From Pelagomonas calceolata (lineage: Eukaryota > Sar > Pelagophyceae > Pelagomonadales > Pelagomonadaceae), in NCBI GenBank assembly GCA_918797485.1, contig CAKKNE010000004.1:5146001-5210000 (forward strand): a stretch of 64,000 nucleotides of DNA, read 5' to 3'. The notes under the pieces were generated by a model, which saw nothing but the letters and a program-made list of their open reading frames with translations, was not told where the DNA came from and did no database searches. Both the position numbers and the translations under genes were made by a program. This document shows, one piece after another, positions 41,945 to 51,387 of the stretch. The stretch's first letter is position 1. Each line of letters opens with the position of its first letter.

Positions 41945-42748
41945 ATGGCAAGCCAAGACGCCGAGTACCCAGCCGGCGTCTCGGACGCGCGCCTCGCCGC
42001 GTGCCAGCAGGACGTCCTCAAGATGGTCGAGCTCGCGGCGCAAGTCGCCGAGGGCCTCGCCGCGAACGTCGACCCGGAGGCGATCGGCGCGCCGGAGGCG
42101 AACACGATCAAGGAGGACGCGGCCATGTTCCTGCGCCTCGCGGACGGCGTGCAGGAGACGATGGCGCAGTCGAGGTGGCCCGTCGAGCACGCGTACGCGC
42201 GGTCCGCGGAGAACCTGCTGCTCCGGCGGCGGCTGGACGAGATGGTCGAGGAGGCGCAGGACGAGCTCGGCCACGCGCTGCGGACGCACCTCGCGGCGGC
42301 GCTGCGCGACCAGGCGGCGAACGCGGCGCGGCCGCCCGAGGCGGGTGCCGAGGACGAGGAGGCGCAGCTCTGCCGCGCAATGGAGCTGGTTCGAAAGTGC
42401 GAGGAGACGGCCGAAGCGGCGGGCGTGCGGGTCCCGCAGGCGACGACCGCCGCGGCGCCGCCGCCCGCGGCCGCGGCTCCGGCGCCGCCCGCGCCCGCGG
42501 CGCCGGTCGCGGCGCCTGTCGCGCCGGTGGTCGCGCCGCCACCCGCGCCGGTGGCGCAGATGGACGTCGAGCCGGCGCCGGCAGCTGCAGCGCCGCGATG
42601 GACGGGGCCGGAGATCAACAAGATGACGGTCCCGCGGCTGAAAGCGGCTCTGAAGGACCTCGGGCTGGCCACGGACGGGGTCAAAGCGGCGCTGAAGAAG
42701 CGCCTCATCGACGCGATGAGCCGGGCCATGCTAGACGATGACACATAA
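41945..42748 (+). CDS. SAP-domain protein with helical N-terminus
   Basis: A single-exon protein of 267 aa from ATG 41945 (MASQDAEYPAG). The first 140 residues are helical (QDVLKMVELAAQVAEGLAAN, LRLADGVQETMAQS, LLLRRRLDEMVEEAQDEL), loosely like small Mediator subunits (Med11/Med22), a resemblance too weak to name. A Pro/Ala linker of about 60 residues follows. The last 40 residues are a SAP domain (INKMTVPRLKAALKDLGLAT then GVKAALKKRLIDAM), which usually binds AT-rich DNA. A nuclear role is inferred. Its stop is only 4 bp from the convergent DM10-like gene's stop. Confidence 0.8.
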   Translation: MASQDAEYPAGVSDARLAACQQDVLKMVELAAQVAEGLAANVDPEAIGAPEANTIKEDAAMFLRLADGVQETMAQSRWPVEHAYARSAENLLLRRRLDEMVEEAQDELGHALRTHLAAALRDQAANAARPPEAGAEDEEAQLCRAMELVRKCEETAEAAGVRVPQATTAAAPPPAAAAPAPPAPAAPVAAPVAPVVAPPPAPVAQMDVEPAPAAAAPRWTGPEINKMTVPRLKAALKDLGLATDGVKAALKKRLIDAMSRAMLDDDT

Positions 42749-42752
42749 CTAC

Positions 42753-43325
42753 TTATACCTCGCCGTGGACGGGTCGATACTCCGCGACCTGGAGTCGCAG
42801 GAACTCGTTGTCGCGCGCGAGCTTGCGAAGGGGGTCGGAGGCGTTCTGCCGCCGGTCGACGGCGTTCTGCACGCGGCGCCGCCCGGTGTCGAGGCCCCAG
42901 GAGGCGCTCGTCGTGCGGTGCGAGCCCGCGACGCCGCCGCCGGGCAGGTTGCCGACCTCGCGGCCGTAGGTCCGGAGCTCGTCGAGGAGCCGCTCCTGGA
43001 CGCGCCGCAAGCGCGCGGCCTCGGCCTCGACCCACGTCTTCGTGGCGAGGTCGGCCGTCTGCTTCAGCGTCAGGCGCCGCCCGAGCACCTCGAGCGCCGC
43101 GCCCACGTAGAGGTCGAACGGCCCGATCGGGCCGTACTTGCCCTCGAGGTGCGACAGGCGGTAGAGCGTGGCCGTCTTCTTGTCGAGGCCGAGGGTCACG
43201 GAGCCGTCCGTCGTGTCGTACGAGAGCCGGAGGTCCCGGCGCACGCTCCCCTTCGCCGTCGTCTCGTGCCACCAGCTGAGGAAGTTGAGCGTGCGCGGGG
43301 GCGGGATGGGGTCGAAGCCGCCCAT
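42753..43325 (-). CDS. DM10-domain-like protein (possible ciliary microtubule protein)
   Basis: A single-exon 190-aa protein. ATG 43325 (MGGFDPIPPPRTLNFL) is chosen; a longer reading would need a GTG start. Residues about 18-90 resemble a DM10 domain: LRLSYDTTDGSVTLGLDKKT, then FDLYVGAALEVLGRRLTLKQ, like the NME7/EFHC pattern of a degenerate D-x-T-V-E strand followed by DLFIG and a strand of basic residues. A long helix (EAEAARLRRVQERLLDELRT) and a basic C-terminus follow. DM10 proteins bind inside doublet microtubules. The similarity is moderate. It is divergent from the membrane protein gene. Confidence 0.65.
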   Translation of the reverse strand: MGGFDPIPPPRTLNFLSWWHETTAKGSVRRDLRLSYDTTDGSVTLGLDKKTATLYRLSHLEGKYGPIGPFDLYVGAALEVLGRRLTLKQTADLATKTWVEAEAARLRRVQERLLDELRTYGREVGNLPGGGVAGSHRTTSASWGLDTGRRRVQNAVDRRQNASDPLRKLARDNEFLRLQVAEYRPVHGEV

Positions 43326-43796
43326 CGTCGAGTCGCGTCGGGGGCGTGTACGGGGCAGCCGCAAGGCCACGAAACTGCCCTACCCTCCACGCGCGCCTGT
43401 CCTCAAATTTTACAAGACAGCCGAAGTGGAACCGGTAGACCTCGACAGCAAGCTTAGGGCAGCAACTTCAGACTTTCAATGCGAGACAGCTGATCTAGCG
43501 CCCGACGGCGGCCCACGGCGGCCCACCCCGCAGGCTCCGCAACCAAGCTTCCGTCGAGGGTTCCTTCGGGCGAGAGCCTCGCTCCCCGACCGTTGAGGCC
43601 TCCGTGCCTTCCACGCGACGCGACGAGATTTTGGGGGTGTTTTGGTGGCACAGCGGACGCGCGGCGCGAGCGTCGATCCACCAACAACTGCCACACCGTC
43701 GTCGCTCTGCTGCGCTGGCATCGGTTTGTGAGCATTCAAGCGCGTGGGGCAGCGCCCTGTGTAAATAGCTGGCCAGGAGGCAGCCTTAGGGCAGCC
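43326..43796. other. Divergent intergenic region (DM10-like / membrane protein)
   Basis: A 471-bp region with open frames on both strands but no protein motif. GGCAGCAACTT, GGCGGCCCACGGCGGCCCAC (a 10-bp tandem repeat at about 43507-43526) and GGGCAGCC occur. No GCTAG motif was found. Confidence 0.55.
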
Positions 43797-45356
43797 ATGG
43801 AAGCTGGTACCCGACGACGGTGGCTCCTCGCCGCCGTCACCATCGCTCGGGCAGCCGCCAAGTCCCACGACGACGGCGGCTTCCCGCCCTGCCGCTGGCC
43901 GCCCTGGCCGGACCGGCCCGGCTACTGCGCCCCGCCGGCGAACAGCTGGAACAACGAGCACACGCGGGTCCGGCCCGGCACCTGCGACCCGCGCAAGCCG
44001 TCGTGCAAGGTCGGCTCGGGAAGAAGGCCCATCGTCGACCCGAAGGACCCGTGGAAGAAGGCGGTGCCGCCCGGCTTCCGGAAGCCGCTCATCGTGACGG
44101 GCGCGGACGCCCTCGGGCCCGTCGTGCGCGAGGTCTTCCTGCCGCTCTTTCTCGGGCTGCTCTTCCTCTTCCACGTCATCGGCCCCTTCACGCTCCTCCA
44201 GAAGATCAAGTCGAAGTGCAACGACCTGCGGGGCAAGGCCCCGGGCGTGAAGAAGGAGGACCACCTGGCCAAGGGCGCGCTCGTCCAGTTCAAGACGGTG
44301 CTCAGCCAGCGCAAGTGGAGCCCGGTCCTCCTGATCGGCCCGCTGCCGCCGAGCTTGATTGGCTGGCTGGTCATGACCGTCGGCCAGATCTACTTCTTTG
44401 CCACCTACGAGATGAGCTCGCGAAATAAATGCTACCCGGTCAAACTGGGGCTGCTCGTGGCCATCTGCGTGTCGCACCTGTTCGTGGGCACGTTCTTCTG
44501 GTCCTACGCCGGCTACCGCTACGACATCGCGTTCCGGCCTGTGTGGAATTATTGCGCGGATCTTCGTGAACCTCCACGCCATCGAGCAGAGACTGTGCCG
44601 GGGACAACGTCGCATCGATGGCGTACGGTGGGGTCTGAAATTTGATTTCCACACAGGTTCCGGCTCAACGCGAAGTTCTGGCGGTCGTGGCGGTACAAGA
44701 AGATCTCGATCAACGTGACGCGCGAGTACCCGTCGCTCGGGCATCTCGTGGCGCACTACGTTGACCTCTACCTGTTGACGCTGGGGGCGAACGGCTACTT
44801 CTCGATGCAGCTCATGGCCGAGCATGAGAAGGGCCCCTGCGAGAAGTACGGCCTCCTCTCGTTCAGCTGGTTCGTCGTCCTCATGACGTGGTTCGTGCTC
44901 GGCTGCGTCACGTACGAAGTCGTCAAATTGACCGCGAGCTCGTACGGCATCGGCACGTACGGGAACCCCGAGGAGGAGACGCGCGAGTCGCTGCAGAAGA
45001 AGCGTGCCGACCGCCTGGCGCAGGGCGGCGAGGCGTCCGACAGCGAGGAGGACGAGAACCACTGGAGCAAGTGGCCCATCGAGGACCAGCCCGAGGCCGA
45101 GGAGTCGCTCGGCTACCAGGCGGTGCGGAACCAATTCGTGCAATTCGGCGATATGGACAACATCGAGGCCGATCAACTCGTAGAGGTGCTCAAGTACCTG
45201 CGGCTCCGCCTCGAGGTCCCTGAACTGGAGGCGCTCAAGGAGGACCTGGCCATCGACGAGCTGATCACCTTCGACATGTTCTTCGCGTGGTACGAGGAGT
45301 ACTACGAGAAAAAGAAATATCCCAACGGCAGGTATCCTGGAGACGAGGAAACGTAA
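43797..45356 (+). CDS. Multi-span membrane protein with acidic, EF-hand-like C-terminus
   Basis: Exons 43797-44530 and 44657-45356 give 477 aa. The N-terminus (MEAGTRRRWLLAAVTIARAA) is a likely signal peptide. A Cys/Pro/Trp-rich region follows (PPCRWPPWPDRPGYCAPP, TCDPRKPSCKVG), probably lumenal or extracellular. Membrane spans are seen at EVFLPLFLGLLFLFHVIGPF, VLLIGPLPPSLIGWLVMTVG, LGLLVAICVSHLFVGTFFWS, LVAHYVDLYLLTLGANGY and YGLLSFSWFVVLMTWFVLGC. The cytosolic tail is acidic (ASDSEEDENHWSKW) and includes FGDMDNIEADQLVEVLKYLR, an EF-hand-like loop-helix lacking a full ligand set. The family is not recognised; a channel or transporter is possible. It converges with the LRR/EF-hand gene, 15 bp between stops. 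Confidence 0.85.
44539..44656 (-). mobile_element. Introner (young) in the membrane protein gene
   Basis: A 118-bp element with perfect GTTCCGGC duplications (44531-44538, 44657-44664). The left terminal repeat is shortened (CTGTGTGGAATTATT); the right is intact (TTTGATTTCCACACAG). The intron is 44531-44656, GT donor, phase 2, restoring YDIAFRLNAKF. By its inner sequence it belongs to the AAATTTC...CCATCG subfamily and lies antisense to the gene. Confidence 0.95.
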
Positions 45357-45371
45357 ACACATGTACTAGAC

Positions 45372-48300
45372 TTAGGCCGGGGCGGGGGCGGGTGCCGGCG
45401 CCGGCGCCGGCGCGCAGGCCTCCGCTTCGGCCTCGAGCCGCGCGGCTGCTTCGGCCTCCAGCCGCGCGGCCCGTTCGGCCTCGAGCCGCGCGGCCCGTTC
45501 GGCCTCGAGCCGCCGGAACGTCGCCGCGTCCCAGCCGAAGCGCGCGATGATGGCCTTTCGCCGGCCTTTGTCGTCGAACGTCGGTACCAAGACCTCTGCG
45601 TAGAAGTCCTCAGGAGGACACGAGCAACGCGAGTAGAGGTGGACGACCAAGTCCCCGAGAGATCGTTCCACGTCGGGAGGCGGTCGGCCGTCGTCGACCT
45701 CTCGGTTCCTGGTCCTGGGCGAGGGCTTCGGCGTCAGCGCTTGACCGCGCGCCGCGGCTTGGCTGTGAGCGAGGGAGCTCCGCCTATCCTGGGGGAGAGC
45801 CCCTGGCGTGGGCGAGGGAGACGTCATGCGCCCTCCCGCAAGAGCGGCCATTCTTTCCATCTCGAGCCTCTTTTGCTCACGACGCTCGGCCTCCTGCTCG
45901 CGCCGAGCCGCATCAAGGCGGCGTTTTCTGGCGTGCTCGAGACCCCAGGCGCGTGCTATGAACGTTGCGACGATGGCACGGATCTGGTCGCAGGTAAACT
46001 GTTCTGTGGTCGTCGCCGAGCGAACGGCAGCCACGACCGCCGAAGCGTCGAGATCGTCCGGCGGCGGCGCTTCGCAATCCTCGTAGGGTGTCCAAGTGGC
46101 ACGTTCATAGGGCGAATATCTCGAGGTTTTGGTAGATGCAGGCAGCCCGCGGACGTACGCGTCGTAGTAAAACACGACCGCCTCACTTCGTACGTCCCTG
46201 AGGCACCGCGGCGCTGCCGTCGTAGCAGGCTCAGTCTTCCTAACTCTTAAGGTGGCGCGAACATCATCAGGTCCCACGTTCAAATTGAGGCGCTCGCAGA
46301 GAGTGCGTGCCACGCCAACGACCGCGCGCCGCGCGGGGCTCGTGGTCGGCTTACCGTTCGCGTCGAGCGGTATCCGCAGTTCGACAAACGTCTCGGTGGG
46401 CGGGCGCTCTCCGCGCGCGGCGCGCGCCGCGGCCCGCGCAAAGGCAGCCCTAACTAAAGCTTGCAGGCGGCAGATCCAGACAATGCCGTCGAGAGGTTGG
46501 CGTGCAGCCCTCTTGTTCGTCGTCACGGGTACAGGCGCGATGGCCTCCTCCGTTCTGCGCCGCCACGCGAGCACTGCCTGGACGTGCGGGTGGCAGACGC
46601 GCACGCGGACGTCGCACGTCGTGCGCACGACTCGCAGCGTCGTTTCGTCCTCTCCAACGTCAATGTCGCACCGGAGCACCGCGAGGCCGCGATCCAGGTC
46701 CTCCGAGAGCGCGGCCAATGCGTCCTCAGGTAACGACACGTCCCGCTCGGCGAGCCAGTCCGCAAGATCGTCCTCGGTCGAGTAGCGGCCGCTTAGTCGT
46801 TTCGCCTCGCGGTAGGAAGGTGCCGGTGCCGGTGCCGGTCCCGGGGCGCCGACGCACTCGAGCGCCTCCGCGGGGCCTTCGACGACCGGCGATCGCTTCG
46901 TCGCCTCGAGGAATAAATGGCCCGGTAAGAGCCTGAGGAGACGCGGCGACGCTGCGATGGTCGCTGCGTCGAGTTTCATGCCGCACGCGTGTAGCAAGGT
47001 CGCGACGCGGGCGTCCGGCGCCGCCGTGCCGGTGGCGGGCGGCGCCAGGTAGTCGAACGCGACGTGGCGGCCCTTCCCCGGTGCGACCGGTGCCCTGGGT
47101 GCCTTTGGGGGTGCCTTCTTGGACGCCTTCTTGGGTGCCTTGGGCGGTGCTTTGGCCGGTGCCTCGACCGGCTCTGCCGTACCCTCTCCCAGCCCTCCAA
47201 AGCACTTGGCCAGCGCGTCGAGAGTACTTGCATCGGCCGGCTTGCCGTCGACCGTGACCGCGGCGAAGCCTCGTGGACTCACGCTTTCCTCGGCATCAGG
47301 ACTACTCGCCTCTAGTCGCTCCTTGCGCGCGGCCGCGCTCGCGCTTTCCTCGGCGACGAGCCGGTAGAGCGCCGCTCGGTCGACGCGCCGGTGCACGTCG
47401 AGCAGGTGTCGCCCCGACAGGGCACCCGTAAAAATGTCGTAGGCGCCGCCCATAATACGCCGCAAGGTCCTGGCCTGGTCATCCGACAAGTTTCTATCGA
47501 TCAGCGCCGGCACCGCCTCGGAATCGACCGCCCGCTCCGCTAGGGCCGCGACGGCGTCCACCGTTTCGCCGCTCGTCAACGGCTTCGAGCTCGAGTTGAT
47601 CCGGTCGATGAGTTCTTGGCCCTGGGCGCAGCTCATCGCCGTGTCGCCCAGCGCGATGCGTAACAAAGCCGTCCGGTCGTCGCGCTGGGACGTCACGATG
47701 AGTCGCGCCACGGCCAACAACCCAGAAGCGTTGAGCGTGCCCAAGGCCGGCGCGGGGGTCGTCGTGACCATCACGACGTCGAGCGTCGTGCGCGGCCGCG
47801 GCGCCCAGGGCTTGCCCGTGTCGTCGTCGATCAGGCGCCGCTTGAGCGCGTGCCGCCGGGCGTCGGCCGCCGTCGCCGCCGCCGTGTCCGCGTCCAGCGC
47901 GAAGCGCGGCCGGCCGCGCGGCGGGAGCGCGTCGCCAGGCGTCGCAAAGGCCGCGAGGTTCGAGTTCGTCGCGCGCACGGCCGCGGTCTCGCGCGCGGCC
48001 CTGGTGGATCGAAACGTGTGGAAGCGGCGCTGCAGCATCGTGGCCGCCCTGAACTCCGGCGAGAACGGATTGAGCGCCGCGCGCGCCAGCGCGTTGGCTC
48101 GGGCGTCGGTATCTCGCGTGGCTTCCGCAGCCGCCGTAGCGACGCTGCTCCCCGACGACTCGACGCCGGCGAGGCCCGCGAGCCCGCCGTCGAGGAAATC
48201 CCGGAACTCGTCGGGACTGACCGTGCCGCCGCCGTCCCGGTCCAGCGCCTCCGCCAGCCAGTCGATGTCCTCCTTCGACACGCCCGTCTCGCCATCCTTC

Positions 48301-50924
48301 GCGATGCCAAAGTCCTCCCGCGCCAATTTGAGGAACTGGTCGGCTTCGAGGCCGCCGCCGTCCTCGTCGCGCGCCGTGAAGAGGTCGTCGAGGGTCGCGC
48401 TAGTTTTCGCCGCCGCCGCCGCGAAGCGCTCGTGGAGCCGGTCGGCCGTCGCCGCGTCCATGGGCCTGCGCTTCCGCTTCGGCTTCACCGTGACGACGCC
48501 GCTGACGTCGGGCGCCGTCAGGTGGACGGCCTTGCGGTGCTTGCGATGGGGCTTGTGGACGGCGCCGCCGCCGGCCTCGGCCGCCCGCGCGACGAGGGAT
48601 TGGATCGCATCCCGGCGGCGCTGCAGGGCGTTCGCCGGCTCGTCGTCGCGGGGGTCCGAGTGCTCGATGAGCTTCTTGATGCGCGCGCCGGGCCGCGTCG
48701 CCGCCACCCGCAGGAGCTGCTTCGCGACCATCCAGTCGTAGGGAAGATCCACGTCGAGCGTGTAGACGCCCGCGGGCTTGCTGGCGTCGAACGGGGCACC
48801 GCGGAGCGACAGGTCCACGTTCTCGAGCTTGATGGCGCGGTTCGCGCGGCGGCTGGCGTGCAGCGCCGCGCAGACCGCGCGCGCGCCGGCCGCGCCCAGC
48901 GGGTTGCCGCACAGGTCCAGGTAGGCGAGGGCCCAGTTGTCGCGCAGGGCTTCGCCCAGGACCATGCCCGCCTTCGGGCCGAGGCCCGCGTTCGCCAGCA
49001 GGAGCCGCTCGAGCCCCCCGTGGCCGTCGACCGCGCGGCACACGGCCATGCCGCCCCGTTCGCCGAGCGACGCGTCCGAGATGTCGAGGTACTTCAGGCA
49101 CCGGTTCCACGCCAGGCCGAGCCCAATGGCCACGCCCGCCGCCGGACCGAGCGCGCACTTGCCGAGGTCGAGCTTCAGCAGCGTCGCGTTCTCTATCAGC
49201 GCCACGCCGACGGCCGCGCCGCCCCGGTAGTACTCGTCGGCGTCGTCCCCGCCCTCGGAGACGCCCTCGTGGTCGCCCTGCCATTGGTTCAGGGCCGAGT
49301 CGCCCTTCGCTATACTATTTCCCCGGAGCGACAGCTCCACGAGCTCGTCGTCGCCGCGGCCCACGGCCCACATCAGGGCGCCGCAGCCCTCCGCGTCCAG
49401 GGAGCAGTCGTCCAACCGGAGCCGCTTCAGCTGGCACTCGTCGAGGTACTCGGCGAGCGCCCGCGCAGTCTTCACCGGGATGCGGTTCCCGGACAGGTCG
49501 AGCTCCTCCAGTTGCGGCGCTTTGTAAATCGCCTTGAGCACGGCGTCGAGCCCTTTTTTAGCCAGGCGGTTGTGAGCGAGCTTCAGGGTCGTGAGCTGCA
49601 GCGACGGCATCAGGTCGTCGCAAAAGGCCTTGACCAGGTCGTCGCCCAGGCCCCGCTGGGAGAGGTCGATGTGGTGGGGATCGTGGTCGTGGCTCACGAA
49701 GACCGGCTCCGACAGGCAGCCCGGCCGCGCGTCGCACGTCCGGGCGAAGGCGTGCCGCGGCGAGTTCCAGGCCTTGTACGTGGCCGGGCCGCTCCCGACG
49801 GACGCGGCGTCGTCCGCGGCGAGCCGTGCCATGAGGTCCGCGTCGCGCGCGGCCGCGGCGTCCAGGACGGCGACCCGCCGCCGCACGCTGTTGACCATGC
49901 CGTGGTACCGTCGCTTCGCCTCGCCGCCGGCGTAGTCCTTGCGCTTGCGGCCGTCGGCGTGGCACTCCGAGGCGGCGTCGTCGGGTGTCTCGCGCACTGA
50001 GGACGCCGCGGTCGCCTCGTCGGCCGTGTCGAAGCTTGGAATGGGCGTCTTGAGGTCCGTGTACCCGAGGAACTTCTTGCGCCGCCGCAGCAAATCCCGC
50101 GCGTTGTGGCGCGGGTGCAGCTCGTCGATGCTCGTCGCGCTGTAGCGCTTGAACGTCGCCTGGCGCCCGCGAAACTGCGCGTCGGCCCGCAGCAAATCCT
50201 GGGAGAACTCGAAGTAGCGGGCCGACGGCGCCCCCGCCTCCGTTGGTGCGCTCGTGCGCGCGACGTGGGCCGTCTCGGCCTTGCGCGGGAGCGGCCGCGC
50301 GCGCGTGATCCGCCGCCGCAGCGACGCGTCGGCGGTGCGCGGCCGCCGCGGCGGCCGCTGGACCGTGTGGCGCGCCGGCGGGAGCTTGGCGTGGATTTCC
50401 GGGCCGCGCGGGACGAACCGTCGCTCCGAATAGGGCCGCGTCGCCGACAGGGGCGTGCCCGCGGCGGCCCTCGTGGCGCCCGCGGACCGCGGCCTTGTAG
50501 CTCCGGCCGAGCGAGGCCTCGCGGCGGACCTCGGCCGTGCTGCTGGTGTCCGTGGCGCCGCCTGTGGCCTCGTCGCGCCCGCGGAGCGAGGCCTCGACGG
50601 CGACTCCGTGCGCTCCCGTATCATGTCGAACCAGGCGGCCTCGCCCCGGCCCGCGCCGACCGAGCACACCGTCTCTTCACCGTCGAGAACGGAATCGTCC
50701 TCGCGCCGGAACTTGCCGACGGCGCGCCGGTGCGCGGCGGTGCGCGGCCGTTCCGGCGCGAACGGTACCACGCGCGCCGGCCGCGTCGGCGGCGTCGCGG
50801 GCGGCGGCAGCGGGAAGCGCTTGGCCCGCTTGGCGCTATTCTTCTCGACCGCTCGCATGCGCAGGTAGCGCAGCGGGGCTGCCTGGGACAGGGGCACCCA
50901 GCCATCGAGCGTGATGTCCGCCAT
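45372..50924 (-). CDS. Large LRR and EF-hand protein
   Basis: A single-exon 1,850-aa protein from ATG 50924 (MADITLDGWVPLSQAAPLRY). The first 400 residues are basic and Pro/Arg-rich with repeated RPRSAGATRP-like units. Residues about 415-710 are ribonuclease-inhibitor-type leucine-rich repeats (LTTLKLAHNRLAKKGLDAVL, LEELDLSGNRIPVKTARALA, LVELSLRGNSIAKGD, LLKLDLGKCALGPAAGVAIG, LAYLDLCGNPLGAAGARAVC). A pair of EF-hands lies near residues 845-905 (ARDEDGGGLEADQF and DRDGGGTVSPDEFRDFL, both with good calcium ligands). The remaining 900 residues are helical with a Lys/Pro run (APAKAPPKAPKKASKKAPP) and a coiled C-terminus of RLEAERAA repeats ending in alternating Ala-Pro. This resembles axonemal or cytoskeletal LRR proteins, but no orthologue is named. 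The start region is tandemly duplicated just upstream. Confidence 0.88.
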   Translation of the reverse strand: MADITLDGWVPLSQAAPLRYLRMRAVEKNSAKRAKRFPLPPPATPPTRPARVVPFAPERPRTAAHRRAVGKFRREDDSVLDGEETVCSVGAGRGEAAWFDMIRERTESPSRPRSAGATRPQAAPRTPAARPRSAARPRSAGATRPRSAGATRAAAGTPLSATRPYSERRFVPRGPEIHAKLPPARHTVQRPPRRPRTADASLRRRITRARPLPRKAETAHVARTSAPTEAGAPSARYFEFSQDLLRADAQFRGRQATFKRYSATSIDELHPRHNARDLLRRRKKFLGYTDLKTPIPSFDTADEATAASSVRETPDDAASECHADGRKRKDYAGGEAKRRYHGMVNSVRRRVAVLDAAAARDADLMARLAADDAASVGSGPATYKAWNSPRHAFARTCDARPGCLSEPVFVSHDHDPHHIDLSQRGLGDDLVKAFCDDLMPSLQLTTLKLAHNRLAKKGLDAVLKAIYKAPQLEELDLSGNRIPVKTARALAEYLDECQLKRLRLDDCSLDAEGCGALMWAVGRGDDELVELSLRGNSIAKGDSALNQWQGDHEGVSEGGDDADEYYRGGAAVGVALIENATLLKLDLGKCALGPAAGVAIGLGLAWNRCLKYLDISDASLGERGGMAVCRAVDGHGGLERLLLANAGLGPKAGMVLGEALRDNWALAYLDLCGNPLGAAGARAVCAALHASRRANRAIKLENVDLSLRGAPFDASKPAGVYTLDVDLPYDWMVAKQLLRVAATRPGARIKKLIEHSDPRDDEPANALQRRRDAIQSLVARAAEAGGGAVHKPHRKHRKAVHLTAPDVSGVVTVKPKRKRRPMDAATADRLHERFAAAAAKTSATLDDLFTARDEDGGGLEADQFLKLAREDFGIAKDGETGVSKEDIDWLAEALDRDGGGTVSPDEFRDFLDGGLAGLAGVESSGSSVATAAAEATRDTDARANALARAALNPFSPEFRAATMLQRRFHTFRSTRAARETAAVRATNSNLAAFATPGDALPPRGRPRFALDADTAAATAADARRHALKRRLIDDDTGKPWAPRPRTTLDVVMVTTTPAPALGTLNASGLLAVARLIVTSQRDDRTALLRIALGDTAMSCAQGQELIDRINSSSKPLTSGETVDAVAALAERAVDSEAVPALIDRNLSDDQARTLRRIMGGAYDIFTGALSGRHLLDVHRRVDRAALYRLVAEESASAAARKERLEASSPDAEESVSPRGFAAVTVDGKPADASTLDALAKCFGGLGEGTAEPVEAPAKAPPKAPKKASKKAPPKAPRAPVAPGKGRHVAFDYLAPPATGTAAPDARVATLLHACGMKLDAATIAASPRLLRLLPGHLFLEATKRSPVVEGPAEALECVGAPGPAPAPAPSYREAKRLSGRYSTEDDLADWLAERDVSLPEDALAALSEDLDRGLAVLRCDIDVGEDETTLRVVRTTCDVRVRVCHPHVQAVLAWRRRTEEAIAPVPVTTNKRAARQPLDGIVWICRLQALVRAAFARAAARAARGERPPTETFVELRIPLDANGKPTTSPARRAVVGVARTLCERLNLNVGPDDVRATLRVRKTEPATTAAPRCLRDVRSEAVVFYYDAYVRGLPASTKTSRYSPYERATWTPYEDCEAPPPDDLDASAVVAAVRSATTTEQFTCDQIRAIVATFIARAWGLEHARKRRLDAARREQEAERREQKRLEMERMAALAGGRMTSPSPTPGALPQDRRSSLAHSQAAARGQALTPKPSPRTRNREVDDGRPPPDVERSLGDLVVHLYSRCSCPPEDFYAEVLVPTFDDKGRRKAIIARFGWDAATFRRLEAERAARLEAERAARLEAEAAARLEAEAEACAPAPAPAPAPAPA

Positions 50925-51027
50925 CAGGTATGCGCAGTGCCTAGGGGCGCAGGTAGCGCAGCGCCTGGGACAGGGGCACCCAGCCCTCGAGGGTGATATC
51001 CGCCATCAGTTATGCGCGGTGCCTAGG
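50861..51027. repeat. 82-bp-period tandem duplication covering a start codon
   Basis: Two copies, 50861-50946 and 50949-51027, share nearly all bases apart from a 6-bp indel and a few substitutions (for example CCATCAGGTATGCGCAG against CCATCAGTTATGCGCGG). Each holds an ATG and the codons for MADITL-GWVPLSQ on the minus strand. Confidence 0.9.
50941..51006 (-). CDS. Duplicate-derived upstream ORF (21 aa) before the LRR/EF-hand gene
   Basis: The extra copy of the start region reads MADITLEGWVPLSQALRYLR plus P and TAG, then 16 bp to the main ATG. It repeats the gene's own first residues with one substitution and a two-residue deletion. If it lies in the mRNA it is a uORF; it may instead lie upstream of transcription. 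No function is implied. Confidence 0.5.
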   Translation of the reverse strand: MADITLEGWVPLSQALRYLRP

Positions 51028-51387
51028 GCTGCATTTTGGCTTCAATTCGCGCCGTGCGGCAGCTTCGGGCTGCACGTTTACCCAGCGTCCCGCGACTGCC
51101 AGAGAGAGCGCTGTGGCAATGCAGAGCGCTTTTGTCGGTCGAGAGAGAGGGCCTCCACTCTTCAAGGCGTCTGGAACGGAGTCCTCTGATAGGTATCACG
51201 TATTCAACTAGCGGCCGTAGAGGCACTAGCAAGCCAAACTGAAAAGTGATTTGGACTCGGACCCCTGCCGCGGTCGTCAAGATGACTTTCGGCGTTAGTC
51301 TGGTTGCTGCTAATGATGTGATTGAACGCGCACTGCCGGCGCTGCAACAACACCTTCTGTGCTAACTGCTCAAACTCAAAAACCACC
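51007..51387. other. Divergent promoter region (LRR/EF-hand / LRR-Sfi1 genes)
   Basis: A 381-bp region without a supported gene; the open frame leading into the right-hand gene starts only at a TTG codon. One copy of the GCTAG motif lies at 51207-51233. Confidence 0.6.
51207..51233 (-). promoter_or_regulatory. GCTAG upstream motif, copy 2
   Basis: On the minus strand: CTTGCTAGTGCCTCTACGGC then CGCTAGT. It points toward the LRR/EF-hand gene, 200 bp from the duplicate ATG and 282 bp from the main one. Confidence 0.45.

Noticed and set aside
43326-43370. 15-codon N-terminal extension of the DM10-like protein
   Set aside because: It would require a GTG start; the ATG at 43325 is the first acceptable initiator and keeps the whole domain.
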